DNA of 64,000 bases from Desulfomonile tiedjei DSM 6799. GTDB taxonomy: Bacteria; Desulfobacterota; Desulfomonilia; Desulfomonilales; Desulfomonilaceae. Positions 33,740 to 43,900 of the stretch are shown here, one piece after another. The position numbers were made by a program, and so were the translations under genes. Under the pieces are notes generated by a model. The model was given only the letters and a program-made list of their open reading frames with translations. It did no database searches and was not told the DNA's origin. The stretch lies in contig NC_018025.1 in assembly GCF_000266945.1 (NCBI RefSeq), positions 6,018,001-6,082,000 on the forward strand, read 5' to 3'. Position 1 is the first letter of the stretch. The number at the start of each line of letters is the position of its first letter.

Positions 33740-35488
33740 ATGAAGATTCGTCTCGCCAAAACCGCGGGTTTTTGCATGGGAGTTCGCCGCGCGGTAGACA
33801 TGGTTCTCGATCTGCAAAGGGCCGCTCCGCCTTTGCCCATCGTCACGTACGGTCCCTTGATACACAATCCTCAGACGCTGAATCTGCTGCAGTCGCGAGG
33901 CATCCAGGAGGTGAAGTCCCTGGACGAGATTACCGGTGGAACAGTGGTAATTCGAGCTCACGGCATCTCGCCGCAGGAAAAACAGATCCTCGCGTCAAAA
34001 GGCGTCGGAATTATTGACGCTACCTGCCCTCGAGTCGCCCGGGTTCAGGCATTCATACGGAAACACGCGGCCCGAGGACATTTTTGTGTAATAGTTGGAG
34101 ATGAAGATCACCCGGAAGTTCGCGGCCTGATGGGATTCGCAAGCGCGGGTGGCCTCGTTGTTCCCTCTGCGGACTGCAATGGACTTATCGATTCCATTCC
34201 GACGGATCGAGGAATTTGCCTTGTCGCACAGACGACCCAGGAGATTGAAGTCTTTGAAAGCGTTGGTGAGTTGCTGCGAAACCGCTGCTCGGAACTGCAC
34301 GAGTACAACACCATATGCGATTCCACAAAACGGCGGCAAATAGAAATCAGCCGACTGGCAAGACAGGTTGAGATGGTCGTAGTGGTAGGGGGGAAAGGGT
34401 CCGGAAATACGCAGCGTCTCGTAAAGGTGGCCCAGGCTCAAGGAGTTCCGGCCCTGCACGTTGAAACCGACGAAGAGCTTCCCTCAGATGCTCTCACCGG
34501 TGTCCGGACGGTCGGAGTGACCGCGGGCGCAAGCACTCCCAACTGGCAGATTCGGCAAGTAACCGACCGGCTGAAAGAAATCGGAATGAGCCGGGGATAT
34601 AGTCCCTGGAAACGAATCCGTCGGTACGCGGACATTTTCGTCATGGTCTACGGCTGGGCCGCTCTGGCCGGAGGCGGGCTTACCGCAACCGCGCTGGTGC
34701 TCGAGGGGCGTCCCGTCACATGGCTGCCTCTCGTGGTTACCATGCTGTTCGTGTACTCCATGCATCTGTTGAACCGCATTCAGGAGAGGGCGGGCGCGGT
34801 GCGTTTCAATACGCCCGAGATTGCACAATTCTACATTCGGCATCGAAAGCTTCTGACATTTTCGGGCTTTTGTTCTTCCGCAGCCGCATTGGCACTGAGT
34901 TTCAGCATGAGCATATACGCAGGTTGCGTACTTTTGGGAATGCTCATTGCCGGAAGCCTGTACATGGTTCCTATTCCGGGGTTGAATCGGTTTCCCCGCA
35001 CAAAGTGGAGAAGCCTCAAGGATCTTCCCGGCTCGAAGACACCTCTCGTAGCTCTTGGGTGGGCCACAGCCGCAAGCCTTTTGCCGGTGATGGGAGACAT
35101 ATCGGATCTGTGGAACCCCGGAGTGGCGATTGCGTTCGTTTTCGCGGCAGGGACAGTGTTTTGGCGCACTGCATTGTCGGATTTACTGGACATCCAGGGA
35201 GATAGGATCGTAGGAAGGGAAACCATTCCCATTCTCATCGGGGTGAAAAATACGCGAACCTTGCTCCTTGCGCTTTTGGTCTTCCTCGGTTTATTCGTGA
35301 CATGCGCGTCGACTCTTGGCTGGATCCCCTCGATTGGTCCTTTGCTGGTGATCAACACTCTTGTGTTCGGGATCGCTTTTCTCGTGTACAAACGGCGCCA
35401 CTTGGTTGACCGGCTGGCATTTGAGGGAATTCTGGACGGGAATTTTCTTCTCAGTGGTCTTCTGAGCGTTCTGTACAGTGGTTCCTAA
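33740..35488 (+). CDS. ispH: IspH-UbiA fusion: HMBPP reductase fused to a prenyltransferase-like domain
   Basis: Residues 1-285 of this 582-residue protein are a full IspH (4-hydroxy-3-methylbut-2-enyl diphosphate reductase, last step of the MEP pathway): Cys12 in GFCMGVRRAV, Cys96 in DATCPRV and Cys193 in TICDSTKRR ligate the iron-sulfur cluster, and the RAHGIS and TTQ motifs are present. Residues ~290-582 are a UbiA-type membrane domain with about eight helices. Its second Asp motif is intact (SDLLDIQGDRIVGRETIP, ~478), while the first is altered to NRIQERAG instead of NDxxDxxxD. The fusion may channel isoprenoid precursors to a membrane product. Confidence 0.9.
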   Translation: MKIRLAKTAGFCMGVRRAVDMVLDLQRAAPPLPIVTYGPLIHNPQTLNLLQSRGIQEVKSLDEITGGTVVIRAHGISPQEKQILASKGVGIIDATCPRVARVQAFIRKHAARGHFCVIVGDEDHPEVRGLMGFASAGGLVVPSADCNGLIDSIPTDRGICLVAQTTQEIEVFESVGELLRNRCSELHEYNTICDSTKRRQIEISRLARQVEMVVVVGGKGSGNTQRLVKVAQAQGVPALHVETDEELPSDALTGVRTVGVTAGASTPNWQIRQVTDRLKEIGMSRGYSPWKRIRRYADIFVMVYGWAALAGGGLTATALVLEGRPVTWLPLVVTMLFVYSMHLLNRIQERAGAVRFNTPEIAQFYIRHRKLLTFSGFCSSAAALALSFSMSIYAGCVLLGMLIAGSLYMVPIPGLNRFPRTKWRSLKDLPGSKTPLVALGWATAASLLPVMGDISDLWNPGVAIAFVFAAGTVFWRTALSDLLDIQGDRIVGRETIPILIGVKNTRTLLLALLVFLGLFVTCASTLGWIPSIGPLLVINTLVFGIAFLVYKRRHLVDRLAFEGILDGNFLLSGLLSVLYSGS

Positions 35489-35531
35489 TTGTTAGGTATC
35501 GATGAATTAACCGCGGCGAGGAAAATTCCTA

Positions 35532-35560
35532 TTGACAGGGATAGCGAGGTGTGTTAAAAA
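35532..35560 (+). promoter_or_regulatory. Strong promoter of the tRNA-tuf operon
   Basis: TTGACA (35532-35537), a 17-base spacer and TAAAAA (35555-35560) lie 26 bp before the first tRNA. The perfect -35 and exact spacing fit a vegetative sigma-70 promoter for this stable-RNA transcript. Confidence 0.75.
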
Positions 35561-35585
35561 AAATACTTTTATAGAGGAACCGTTT

Positions 35586-35661
35586 GCTGGCGTAGCTCAA
35601 CCGGTAGAGCAGCTGATTTGTAATCAGCAGGTTGCGGGTTCGAGTCCCATCGCCAGCTCCA
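35586..35661 (+). tRNA. tRNA-Thr (anticodon TGT)
   Basis: The cloverleaf has acceptor stem GCTGGCG/CGCCAGC, D-arm AGCTCAACCGGTAGAGC, anticodon loop TTTGTAA, T-arm GCGGGTTCGAGTCCCAT and encoded CCA. It is first in the Thr-Tyr-Gly-Thr-tuf cluster, the same order as thrU-tyrU-glyT-thrT-tufB in E. coli. Confidence 0.96.
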
Positions 35662-35666
35662 GATAT

Positions 35667-35751
35667 GGAGGGGTTCCCGAGCGGCCAAAGGGGGCAGACT
35701 GTAAATCTGTTGGCTCAGCCTTCGGAGGTTCGAATCCTCCCCCCTCCACCA
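35667..35751 (+). tRNA. tRNA-Tyr (anticodon GTA)
   Basis: The 85-base tRNA has a long variable arm, acceptor GGAGGGG/CCCCTCC, anticodon loop CTGTAAA and encoded CCA. The extra arm and GTA anticodon identify tyrosine. Confidence 0.96.
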
Positions 35752-35775
35752 TAAGCCCTCTGAGGCTGAAGATTT

Positions 35776-35852
<77 letters not shown>

Positions 35853-35918
35853 AAATTGATGGATGTTCCGCCGATCTCCAAAAGAAAAAGGAGAGTCGGT
35901 GGAGTCTCGCTTTTCTGA

Positions 35919-35995
35919 GCCCACGTAGCTCAGTCGGTAGAGCACTTCCTTGGTAAGGAAGAGGTTCACCGGTTCGATCCCGGTCGTGGGCTCCA
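35919..35995 (+). tRNA. tRNA-Thr (anticodon GGT)
   Basis: The cloverleaf has acceptor GCCCACG/CGTGGGC, anticodon loop TTGGTAA, T-arm CCGGTTCGATCCCGG and encoded CCA. It is the last tRNA before tuf. Confidence 0.96.
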
Positions 35996-36107
35996 CAAAC
36001 CGTACTCCGACCTCCGGTACACGGAGTGAATGCAGGGAAGCCCGATCATTTTTCCGGTCCCTGCGAAAGAAATGCCATTGCTGGTGTCTTAAATTAAGGA
36101 GGAGCCC

Positions 36108-37301
36108 ATGGGCAAGGCGAAATTTGAGCGAACGAAGCCACACGTAAACGTTGGAACGATAGGACACATCGACCACGGCAAGACCACGCTAACAGCGGCA
36201 ATCACGCGGGTGCTAGCGAAGAAGGGTCTGGCTTCGTACATACCGTTCGAGGAGATAGACAAGGCTCCTGAAGAGAAGGAGCGCGGGATAACGATAGCGA
36301 CTGCACACGTGGAGTATCAGACGGACAAGCGCCACTATGCACACGTGGACTGCCCCGGCCACGCAGACTATATCAAGAACATGATAACCGGAGCCGCTCA
36401 GATGGACGGAGCGATCCTGGTTGTTGGAGCCAATGACGGTCCAATGCCCCAGACACGAGAGCACATCCTTTTGGCCCGTCAGGTCGGCGTTCCCTATATA
36501 GTAGTGTTTTTGAACAAGGTAGACATGGTAGACGATCCGGAGCTGATCGAGCTGGTAGAGCTTGAGCTCCGCGAGCTTCTGACTTCGTACGAATTCCCCG
36601 GTGACGATATTCCGATCATCCGTGGAAGCGCTTTGAAGGCCCTTGAGGCCGGCGATCCGAAGCATCCGGATGCTCAGTGCATCATCGAGCTTATGAATGC
36701 GGTTGACGAGTATGTGCCTGTACCGATTCGCGAGACTGAGAAACCGTTCCTTATGCCTGTCGAGGACGTGTTCAGCATCTCCGGACGTGGAACGGTGGTG
36801 ACGGGTCGAGTGGAGCGAGGCCGGGTAAAGGTGAACGAAGAAGTAGAGATCGTGGGTATTCGCGACACCCGCAAGACAGTGTGCACGGGCGTGGAAATGT
36901 TCCGTAAGGTGCTGGATGTGGGCGAGGCCGGTGACAATGTAGGCTTGCTGCTTCGTGGCATCAAACGCGACGACGTGGAACGCGGCCAGGTTGTTGCCCA
37001 TCCGGGAACGATCACTCCCCACACCCACTTCAAGGCAGAGACCTATATTCTGGCTAAAGAGGAAGGTGGACGCCACACTCCGTTTTTCAACGGTTATCGG
37101 CCTCAGTTTTACTTCCGTACCACAGACGTTACCGGCGTGATCACGCTTCCGGAAGGCGTAGAGATGGTAATGCCCGGTGACAACGTATCCCTGGAAGGCA
37201 AACTGATCACTCCCATAGCAATGGAAAAAGAACTCCGCTTCGCCATCCGGGAAGGCGGCCGAACCGTCGGTGCAGGAGTTATCTCGGAAATTATCGAGTA
37301 G
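36108..37301 (+). CDS. tuf: Elongation factor Tu, copy 1
   Basis: This 397-residue GTPase delivers aminoacyl-tRNA to the ribosome. The G domain shows [21 protein letters not shown] and NKVDM; domains 2 and 3 follow with [12 protein letters not shown] and the C-terminal [20 protein letters not shown] precedes the ATG. It is followed by rpmG and tRNA-Trp as in many Gram-negative bacteria. From 36098 to 37309 it is base-for-base the same as the second tuf at 54147-55358. Confidence 0.98.
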   Translation: MGKAKFERTKPHVNVGTIGHIDHGKTTLTAAITRVLAKKGLASYIPFEEIDKAPEEKERGITIATAHVEYQTDKRHYAHVDCPGHADYIKNMITGAAQMDGAILVVGANDGPMPQTREHILLARQVGVPYIVVFLNKVDMVDDPELIELVELELRELLTSYEFPGDDIPIIRGSALKALEAGDPKHPDAQCIIELMNAVDEYVPVPIRETEKPFLMPVEDVFSISGRGTVVTGRVERGRVKVNEEVEIVGIRDTRKTVCTGVEMFRKVLDVGEAGDNVGLLLRGIKRDDVERGQVVAHPGTITPHTHFKAETYILAKEEGGRHTPFFNGYRPQFYFRTTDVTGVITLPEGVEMVMPGDNVSLEGKLITPIAMEKELRFAIREGGRTVGAGVISEIIE

Positions 37302-37337
37302 CAGCCTGAGGCTGATCGACGCCTATCGGAGGCATCC

Positions 37338-37487
37338 ATGAGAGACATCATTACGCTCGCCTGCACCGAATGCAAGCGGAAGAATTACACGACGACAAAG
37401 AACAAGAAGAATACTCCGGACAAGCTGCAGTTCAACAAGTACTGCAAGTTTTGCCGCTGCCACACTCCTCACAAGGAGACAAAATAG
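37338..37487 (+). CDS. rpmG: 50S ribosomal protein L33
   Basis: The 49-residue protein starts [20 protein letters not shown], with a CxxC pair there and a second pair in [11 protein letters not shown], so it is the zinc-binding form of L33. The ATG follows GGAGG, and the gene lies 36 bp after tuf. Confidence 0.95.
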   Translation: MRDIITLACTECKRKNYTTTKNKKNTPDKLQFNKYCKFCRCHTPHKETK

Positions 37488-37501
37488 GTGGCAAACCGAG
37501 T

Positions 37502-37577
37502 AGGCCAGTAGCTCAACGGCTAGAGCACCGGTCTCCAAAACCGGGGGTTGGGGGTTCGAATCCCTTCTGGCCTGCCA
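37502..37577 (+). tRNA. tRNA-Trp (anticodon CCA)
   Basis: The cloverleaf has acceptor AGGCCAG/CTGGCCT, anticodon loop CTCCAAA, T-arm GGGGGTTCGAATCCCTT and encoded CCA. It lies between rpmG and secE, a common arrangement. Confidence 0.96.
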
Positions 37578-37628
37578 AATCTGAATCGATGATTTTCCGC
37601 GAAGCAAACTTCGAGGAAAGATGGACAG

Positions 37629-37838
37629 ATGGACAAAGTCAAGGAATTCTGGCAACTAACAGTTCAGTTCTTCAGAGAAGTCAAAGTAGAGCTCCAGAAG
37701 GTGACGTTTCCTACTCGGCAGGAAACCATGGGATCTACGATTGTTGTCCTGGTGTTGACGATAATCATGGCAATTTACCTGGGGCTCAGCGATTGGGTGC
37801 TGGCCCGGATTGTCCAAATGCTGCTGCAGGTGGGTTAG
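37629..37838 (+). CDS. secE: Preprotein translocase subunit SecE
   Basis: The 69-residue protein has an amphipathic N-terminal helix with FFREVKVELQKVTFPTRQET, the conserved SecE motif, and one membrane helix (about 37-60). It is the short single-helix form. It stabilises SecY in the translocon and is co-transcribed with nusG. Confidence 0.95.
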   Translation: MDKVKEFWQLTVQFFREVKVELQKVTFPTRQETMGSTIVVLVLTIIMAIYLGLSDWVLARIVQMLLQVG

Positions 37839-37869
37839 TGATAATTGAAGGCAAAGAGGAGGCGATCCG

Positions 37870-38400
37870 GTGGCTCTGAGATGGTATGTCGTTCACACGT
37901 ATTCGGGCTATGAGAATCGTGTAAGGACTGCATTGCAGGAAAAGGTCCGGAGCATGGGACTGGAGGATCGGATCACAGATGTGCTCATTCCGAGCGAGTC
38001 CGTCGTGGAACTGGTCAAAGGTGAAAGAAAGACCTCCAATCGAAAGTTCTTCCCCGGATACATTCTGGTGCAGATGGAATTGGATGATACGACCTGGCAT
38101 ATAGTGAAGAGCACGCCGAAAGTAACCGGATTTATCGGCTCCCGAACGGAACCTGCGGTGATTCCGGATGATGAAGTCGACAAAATAAAAAGCCAAATGG
38201 CTGAAGGACAGGATAAACCCAGACCGAAATATTCCTTTGAGAAAGGTGACTCGGTTCGGGTTGTGGACGGCCCGTTCATCAACTTTAACGGAACCGTGGA
38301 AGAGGTAAGGCCCGATAAAGGCAAGCTCAGAGTGCTCGTCAGTATATTCGGCAGGCCGACCCCGGTTGAACTCGATTTTATTCAGGTGACCAAGAACTGA
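37870..38400 (+). CDS. nusG: Transcription termination/antitermination factor NusG
   Basis: The 176-residue protein has the NGN domain ([20 protein letters not shown] ... [10 protein letters not shown]) and the KOW domain ([20 protein letters not shown]). The GTG start at 37870 follows GAGGAGG at a suitable distance. It binds RNA polymerase, Rho and S10, linking elongation to termination and translation. Confidence 0.97.
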   Translation: MALRWYVVHTYSGYENRVRTALQEKVRSMGLEDRITDVLIPSESVVELVKGERKTSNRKFFPGYILVQMELDDTTWHIVKSTPKVTGFIGSRTEPAVIPDDEVDKIKSQMAEGQDKPRPKYSFEKGDSVRVVDGPFINFNGTVEEVRPDKGKLRVLVSIFGRPTPVELDFIQVTKN

Positions 38401-38480
38401 GTTGACGGCAGTGAGCAGGCACGGTCATGTTCCGGTCGTCATGATGGAAGTTTTCGTGCCTGGGGAGAGGATACACATTC

Positions 38481-38903
38481 ATGGCTAAGAAAATAACAGC
38501 TACCGTTAAGCTTCAAATTTCCGGAGGCGAAGCGAAACCGTCTCCGCCAGTGGGGCCTGCTCTCGGCCAGCACGGCGTGAACATCATGGAATTCTGCAAG
38601 GCCTTTAACGCCCAGACGCAGAATCAGCAAGGCGTTATCATTCCGGTGTTGATCACGATTTATGCGGATCGGTCTTTCACCTTCGTTCTCAAGACTCCCC
38701 CGGCTTCATACTTGATAAAGAAGGCCGCTGGTGTCGATAAGGGCTCGCCGGAACCGAATCGGAATAAAATCGGTAAGCTGACCATGGCGCAGGTCGAAGA
38801 AATCGCGCGATTGAAAATGTCCGATCTTAATGCCAAAGACATGGAAGGGGCGATGAACACCATCATGGGTTCAGCTCGCAGTCTTGGCATTGAAATCGTT
38901 TAG
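38481..38903 (+). CDS. rplK: 50S ribosomal protein L11
   Basis: The 140-residue protein contains [20 protein letters not shown] and a C-terminal RNA-binding domain ending [12 protein letters not shown]. It binds the GTPase-associated centre of 23S rRNA. It is nine bases from rplA, and the pair is usually autoregulated by L1. Confidence 0.97.
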   Translation: MAKKITATVKLQISGGEAKPSPPVGPALGQHGVNIMEFCKAFNAQTQNQQGVIIPVLITIYADRSFTFVLKTPPASYLIKKAAGVDKGSPEPNRNKIGKLTMAQVEEIARLKMSDLNAKDMEGAMNTIMGSARSLGIEIV

Positions 38904-38912
38904 AGGAGCAAC

Positions 38913-39617
38913 ATGTCTGCCATCCCCAAGAAAAAAGAGAGTGCGCGGGAAAAAATCGATCGCGCCAGGAAGTACACGGTAGATGAGGGATTGGACGCAG
39001 TTCTCTCCACATCTTATGCAAAATTCGATGAATCTGTTGACGTGGCAGTCAAACTCGGAGTAGACCCGAGGCACGCGGATCAGATGGTCCGAGGGACGTG
39101 TGTTCTGCCTCACGGAACCGGGAAGTCCGTGCGGGTTCTCGTGTTCGCGAAGGGGGAGAAGGAAAAGGAAGCGCTCGACGCGGGTGCAGATTATGCCGGT
39201 GGCGACGAGTTGGCCAAGAAAGTTCAAGAAGGCTGGCTGGATTTCGACAAGGCAGTTGCAACCCCCGATATGATGGGCGTGGTCGGTAAGCTCGGAAAAA
39301 TTCTCGGTCCCAGAGGCATGATGCCGAACCCGAAGGTGGGGACCGTAACCTTTGATGTGGGTCGTGCAGTAACGGAATTGAAGGGCGGCAAAGTCGAATT
39401 CCGTGTAGAAAAAGCCGGTATTGTCCATGTCCCCGTTGGACGGGTTTCCTTCGGAAAGGACAAGTTGGCGGAAAATCTCAGGACCCTCATGGAAAGTATC
39501 GTTCGTCTGAAACCCTCTACGTCCAAGGGGGTCTATCTAAAGGGAATGTCTATTTCAACGACCATGGGACCAGGCGTGAAAATAGATCCTCAAGAAGTAC
39601 GAAATCTCGTTAAGTAG
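38913..39617 (+). CDS. rplA: 50S ribosomal protein L1
   Basis: The 234-residue protein has [20 protein letters not shown] near residue 45 and the signature [19 protein letters not shown] (~125). It is the L1-stalk protein and probable translational repressor of rplKA. GAGGAGCAAC precedes the ATG. Confidence 0.97.
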   Translation: MSAIPKKKESAREKIDRARKYTVDEGLDAVLSTSYAKFDESVDVAVKLGVDPRHADQMVRGTCVLPHGTGKSVRVLVFAKGEKEKEALDAGADYAGGDELAKKVQEGWLDFDKAVATPDMMGVVGKLGKILGPRGMMPNPKVGTVTFDVGRAVTELKGGKVEFRVEKAGIVHVPVGRVSFGKDKLAENLRTLMESIVRLKPSTSKGVYLKGMSISTTMGPGVKIDPQEVRNLVK

Positions 39618-39639
39618 ATACTTGTATTAGGAGTACTGG

Positions 39640-39800
39640 ATAGCAGATTTCAACAGTTTTCCGTTTTCAAGGCCAAGTCGGAGACAGCGGGCGTGCGCTA
39701 GCACTTAATCAAGAGCCAGCCTAGACGGAGGCCAGAAAGGGGTGCAAGAAGATTTCCACCCGATTCGCCTCGATTCGCTGTTTCCCTCCGACCAAAAGGG
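39640..39800 (+). ncRNA. Ribosomal protein L10 leader
   Basis: The 195-base gap before rplJ contains CGGAGACAGCGGGCGTGC, CTAGCACTTAATC and the hairpin GCCTAGACGGAGGC, a conserved-looking arrangement found in the L10 leader that the L10(L7/L12)4 complex binds to repress its own mRNA. Placement directly before rplJ supports the call. Confidence 0.6.
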
Positions 39801-39812
39801 GGAAATCCTAGT

Positions 39813-40343
39813 TTGAAAAGAGAAGAAAAAGAAAAACAGGTAGCTTGGCTCCGTGAGGAATTACAGGAAGCAAAAGCTCTTTTCCTCACGAATTATCAGG
39901 GCCTGAGTGTTTCAGAGATGAATTCGCTCAGGAGTGAGCTGAGAAGTAAGGGGATCAAGTTCAAGGTTTTGAAGAATACCCTGACACGCCGTGCGTATCA
40001 GGATACGGAGATATCCGCTGTCGGCCCGGATCTCGCGGGTCCCCGCGCTGCCGCGTGGACGAACACGGAAGATGCCGTTCCGGCTATGGCAAAAGTGCTT
40101 TTCGATTTTGCCAAAACCCATCAGAACCTACAACTGGTCCGTGGTGTGCTCAAGGGAAAGTTGGTTCAACCTTCCGAAATTGAGACACTTTCCAAGCTTC
40201 CTTCCAGGGAGGAACTTGTGGGTCGCTTATTGGGACAGATGATGGCTCCTGTGAGTTCTTTTGTCAATGTCCTTGCGGCGGTCCCCAGATCTTTTCTCAA
40301 TGTGCTGAAAGCCATTGAAGAACAGAAAGCGTCCTCATCGTAG
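39813..40343 (+). CDS. rplJ: 50S ribosomal protein L10
   Basis: The 176-residue protein begins [20 protein letters not shown] from a TTG codon after AGGGGGAA; no ATG is near. It contains [20 protein letters not shown] and [15 protein letters not shown], and its C-terminal helix would bind L7/L12 dimers. It forms the base of the ribosomal stalk and the autorepressor of this operon. Confidence 0.96.
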   Translation: MKREEKEKQVAWLREELQEAKALFLTNYQGLSVSEMNSLRSELRSKGIKFKVLKNTLTRRAYQDTEISAVGPDLAGPRAAAWTNTEDAVPAMAKVLFDFAKTHQNLQLVRGVLKGKLVQPSEIETLSKLPSREELVGRLLGQMMAPVSSFVNVLAAVPRSFLNVLKAIEEQKASSS

Positions 40344-40405
40344 TCCGCAGAAGGCGGAGCGATGGGGTTCCCGGTATTTTAGAAGAGCGAATCGAGGAGG
40401 ATATT

Positions 40406-40792
40406 ATGGCGGAAATCAGTAAAGACGACGTAAAGGCTTATATTCGCAACATGTCGGTGTTGGAGTTGAGCCAACTCGTCAAAGAGCTGGAAGAAGAGTT
40501 CGGGGTTTCTGCGGCGGCGCCCATGGCTGTAGCAGCAGTTGGTGCTGTGGCCGGTGGAGAAGCAGCCCCGGTGGAGGAAAAAACCGAATTCGACGTGATC
40601 CTGAAGGATTTCGGCGACAAGAAGATCCAGGTTATCAAAGTTGTACGTTCATTGACCGATCTGGGTCTCAAAGAAGCCAAGGATCTGGTGGAAGGCGTTC
40701 CGAAACCGGTGAAAGAAGGGGTCTCTAAGGAAGATGCCGAGAAGGCCAAGGCAGCCCTGGAAGAATCAGGCGCCACTGTGGAGATCGTTTAA
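40406..40792 (+). CDS. rplL: 50S ribosomal protein L7/L12
   Basis: The 128-residue acidic protein has an N-terminal dimerisation part, an Ala/Gly hinge ([19 protein letters not shown]) and the C-terminal factor-binding domain with [28 protein letters not shown] precedes the ATG. It recruits GTPase factors to the ribosome. Confidence 0.97.
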   Translation: MAEISKDDVKAYIRNMSVLELSQLVKELEEEFGVSAAAPMAVAAVGAVAGGEAAPVEEKTEFDVILKDFGDKKIQVIKVVRSLTDLGLKEAKDLVEGVPKPVKEGVSKEDAEKAKAALEESGATVEIV

Positions 40793-40818
40793 CTATTTCA
40801 CCTGCTAGGTTTCAGAAT

Positions 40819-40854
40819 TGGGCAGAGCATAGTACGTCGTACTGTGCTCTGCCT
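40819..40854 (+). promoter_or_regulatory. rplL-rpoB intercistronic hairpin
   Basis: GGCAGAGCATAGTAC pairs with GTACTGTGCTCTGCC with one mismatch around a three-base loop. There is no T-run, so it looks like a processing or attenuation site between the ribosomal and polymerase genes, as in E. coli, rather than a full terminator. Confidence 0.6.
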
Positions 40855-40914
40855 GAACTCGCGAACACCTCTCCTCACATCCTCCTTTAAGGTCACCACA
40901 ATCAGAGGGAGAAC

Positions 40915-43900
40915 ATGAGTCCTTTTTCCGTGCATTCACAGAGGCTCAGGAAGAATTTTGCACGTATACCGCAGATTGCCGGCATACCCAATTTAATCGA
41001 GATTCAGAAGCAGTCCTACGATCGGTTCCTGCAAGCTGATGTCCCGCCCGAGGCGCGTGAAGATATCGGTCTTCAAGGAGTGTTCCGGTCGGTGTTTCCT
41101 ATTAAGGATTTTTCGGATACGGCATCTCTGGAATTCATCAAATACACCCTGGGTGAAGAAAAATACAACGTAGAAGAATGCCTTCAGAAAGGCGTTACCT
41201 ACGCGGTTCCTTTAAAAATTACGGTTCAATTGATTGTATGGGACGTAGATCCGGACACCAATTCTCGAACGATCAGAGACGTCAAAGAACAGGAAGTCTA
41301 TTTCGGTGAAATTCCGATCATGACCGAAAACGGTACGTTCATCATTAACGGGACCGAACGGGTCATCGTATCGCAGTTGCATCGGTCTCCAGGCATATTT
41401 TTCGATCATGACAAAGGTAAAACACACGCAAGCGGTAAGTTGCTTTACTCTTCGCGGATAATTCCTTTGCGAGGCTCCTGGATCGATTTCGAATTCGATC
41501 CGAAGGACAGACTGTATGTCCGCATAGATCGAAGGCGCAAGCTGCCTGTTACCGTGTTTCTCAAGGCACTGGGATATTCCAGTGAAGAGATATTGAATTA
41601 TTTCTACAACAAGCAGACGATTCTCATCACGCCTGACGGATTGCGGCGAAAAGTCGACCTGAAGCTGCTTGTGGGCACTTCGGCTCCTTCCGATATTTAT
41701 GTGGAAGGATCGGAAGACGTCCTGGTACGCAAAAACAAGAAAATAACCCGTGCGGCTCTCAAAAGGCTCGCCCAGCGCCCTATCGCTCCGCTTACGATGA
41801 AAGTGGAGGATCTTGCGGGCAAAGTCCTGGCCCACGACATTATAGACGAAGCCACAGGTGAAGTCGTAGCGCCGTGCAACAAGGAAATCGCCCTGGATGA
41901 GGCTGAACAATTCGTTCAGGATCTTACTGCACGGGGCATTACGAGCTTCGACGCTCTCTTTATAGAAGAGCGTATCGTTTCTTCTTCTTTGAGAGACACG
42001 TTGCTGGAAGACAAGATTGACGACCGGCCGAACAGGGTTATCGAAGACTATCGAAAGCAACGTCCGGACGAAGAAACGAGCAATGAAACACTTAACGCTC
42101 AGATCGAGATCTACCGCAGGCTGCGGCCCTCCAACCCTGCAACGGTCGAGATCAGCAACACCTTTTTCAATAACCTGTTTTTCAGGACCGAGTATTACGA
42201 TCTCTCCCGGGTCGGACGCCTGAAGCTGAATCGCAAGCTCAATATATCCAGCGACGACGCTCCGCTCGGTCTGCGGACGCTTCGCAACGACGATATCATG
42301 CTTGCGGTGAAGTATCTGCTTGAGTTGAAGGAAGGAAGGCCGGGAAGAGAAATAGACGATATCGACCATATGGGAAATCGTCGGGTCCGTTCCGTGGGCG
42401 AGTTGCTTGAGAACCAGTACAGAATCGGGCTGGTTCGTATGGAACGAGCCATCAAAGAACGAATGAGCCTCCAGGATGTGGAGACTCTTATGCCGCACGA
42501 TTTGATCAATGCGAAGCCGGTTACGGCAGTTGTCAAGGAGTTCTTCGGGTCCTCTCAGTTGTCTCAGTTTATGGATCAGACAAATCCATTGAGTGGGATT
42601 ACCCATAAGCGGCGTCTGTCTGCACTCGGACCGGGCGGACTCACCCGTGAAAGAGCCGGATTCGAAGTACGAGACGTTCACCCGACCCATTATGGGCGAA
42701 TTTGTCCCATTGAAACGCCGGAAGGTCCAAATATCGGCCTTATCGTGTCGCTCTCGACCTATGCAAGGGTGAATGAATTCGGGTTCATAGAAACCCCATA
42801 CAGACCGGTGACTCAGCGTCAGGTCGGCAAGGATATCATGTTCCTTACGGCTCTGGATGAAGAAGGTCACGTCATCGTCCAGGCAAACGCTCAGTTGGAT
42901 AACCAGAATCGCCTTGCCTCGGATCTGGTCTCGGTTCGCCATAAAGAGGGTGAGTTTGCCCTTGTGGCTGCGGAAGAACCCGATCTCATGGACGTTTCTC
43001 CGAACCAGTTGGTCTCCGTGGCGGCTTCTCTTATTCCGTTCCTGGAGAACGACGACGCGAACCGTGCGCTCATGGGATCGAACATGCAGCGCCAGGCTGT
43101 TCCTCTTCTTACCACTCAGGCTCCCCTGGTGGGCACGGGCATGGAAGAGGTGGTCGCGACAGACTCCGGAGTTACCGTTGTGGCAAAACGCGACGGTATA
43201 GTCGATTCCGTTGATGCTACCCGTATCGTTGTCAAAGCCACGGATTTCAATGAAGGCGATCTGGACCCTGGTGTCGACATCTACAATCTGATCAAGTACC
43301 AGCGGTCTAACCAGAACACTTGCATCAATCAGAAGCCTATCGTGAAAAAAGGCGATCGAGTGGCAAAGGGCCAGGTTATCTCGGACGGTCCTGCAACGGA
43401 TAAAGGCGAACTGGCTCTCGGAAGAAACGTGCTCGTGGCATTCATGGCCTGGGGCGGGTACAACTACGAAGACTCGATTCTTGTCAGCGAGAAGATCGTC
43501 AAGGAAGATATCTTCACTTCTATCCATATAGAAGAATTTGAAGTCATGGCCCGTGACACGAAATTGGGCAAAGAGGAAATAACACGAGACATTCCGAATG
43601 TCGGTGAAGAGGCGCTTCGTAACCTCGACGATTCGGGTGTCATTCGTATAGGAGCCGAGGTAAAACCCGGTGATATCCTTGTGGGCAAGATCACTCCCAA
43701 GGGAGAGAATCAGCTTAGCCCGGAAGAAAAGCTGCTGCGAGCCATATTTGGTGAAAAAGCAGGTGATGTGAGGGATTCGTCACTTCGCGTTCCTCCGGGT
43801 GTCGAAGGAACCATCATCGGAGCACGCATATTTTCCCGAAAAGGTACTGACAAGGACAGCAGAACGATTTCCATTGAAAATGAAGAAATCGCCAAGCTGA

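Noticed and set aside
36213-37076. A 287-codon minus-strand frame opposite tuf (also at 54262-55125)
   Set aside because: Its presence in both copies follows simply from tuf identity; the translation shows no protein family and depends on tuf codon use.
41212-43527. A 771-codon minus-strand frame opposite rpoB
   Set aside because: It is antisense to highly conserved rpoB codons, has no ribosome site and no recognisable motif. Long antisense frames are common opposite genes with this codon bias.
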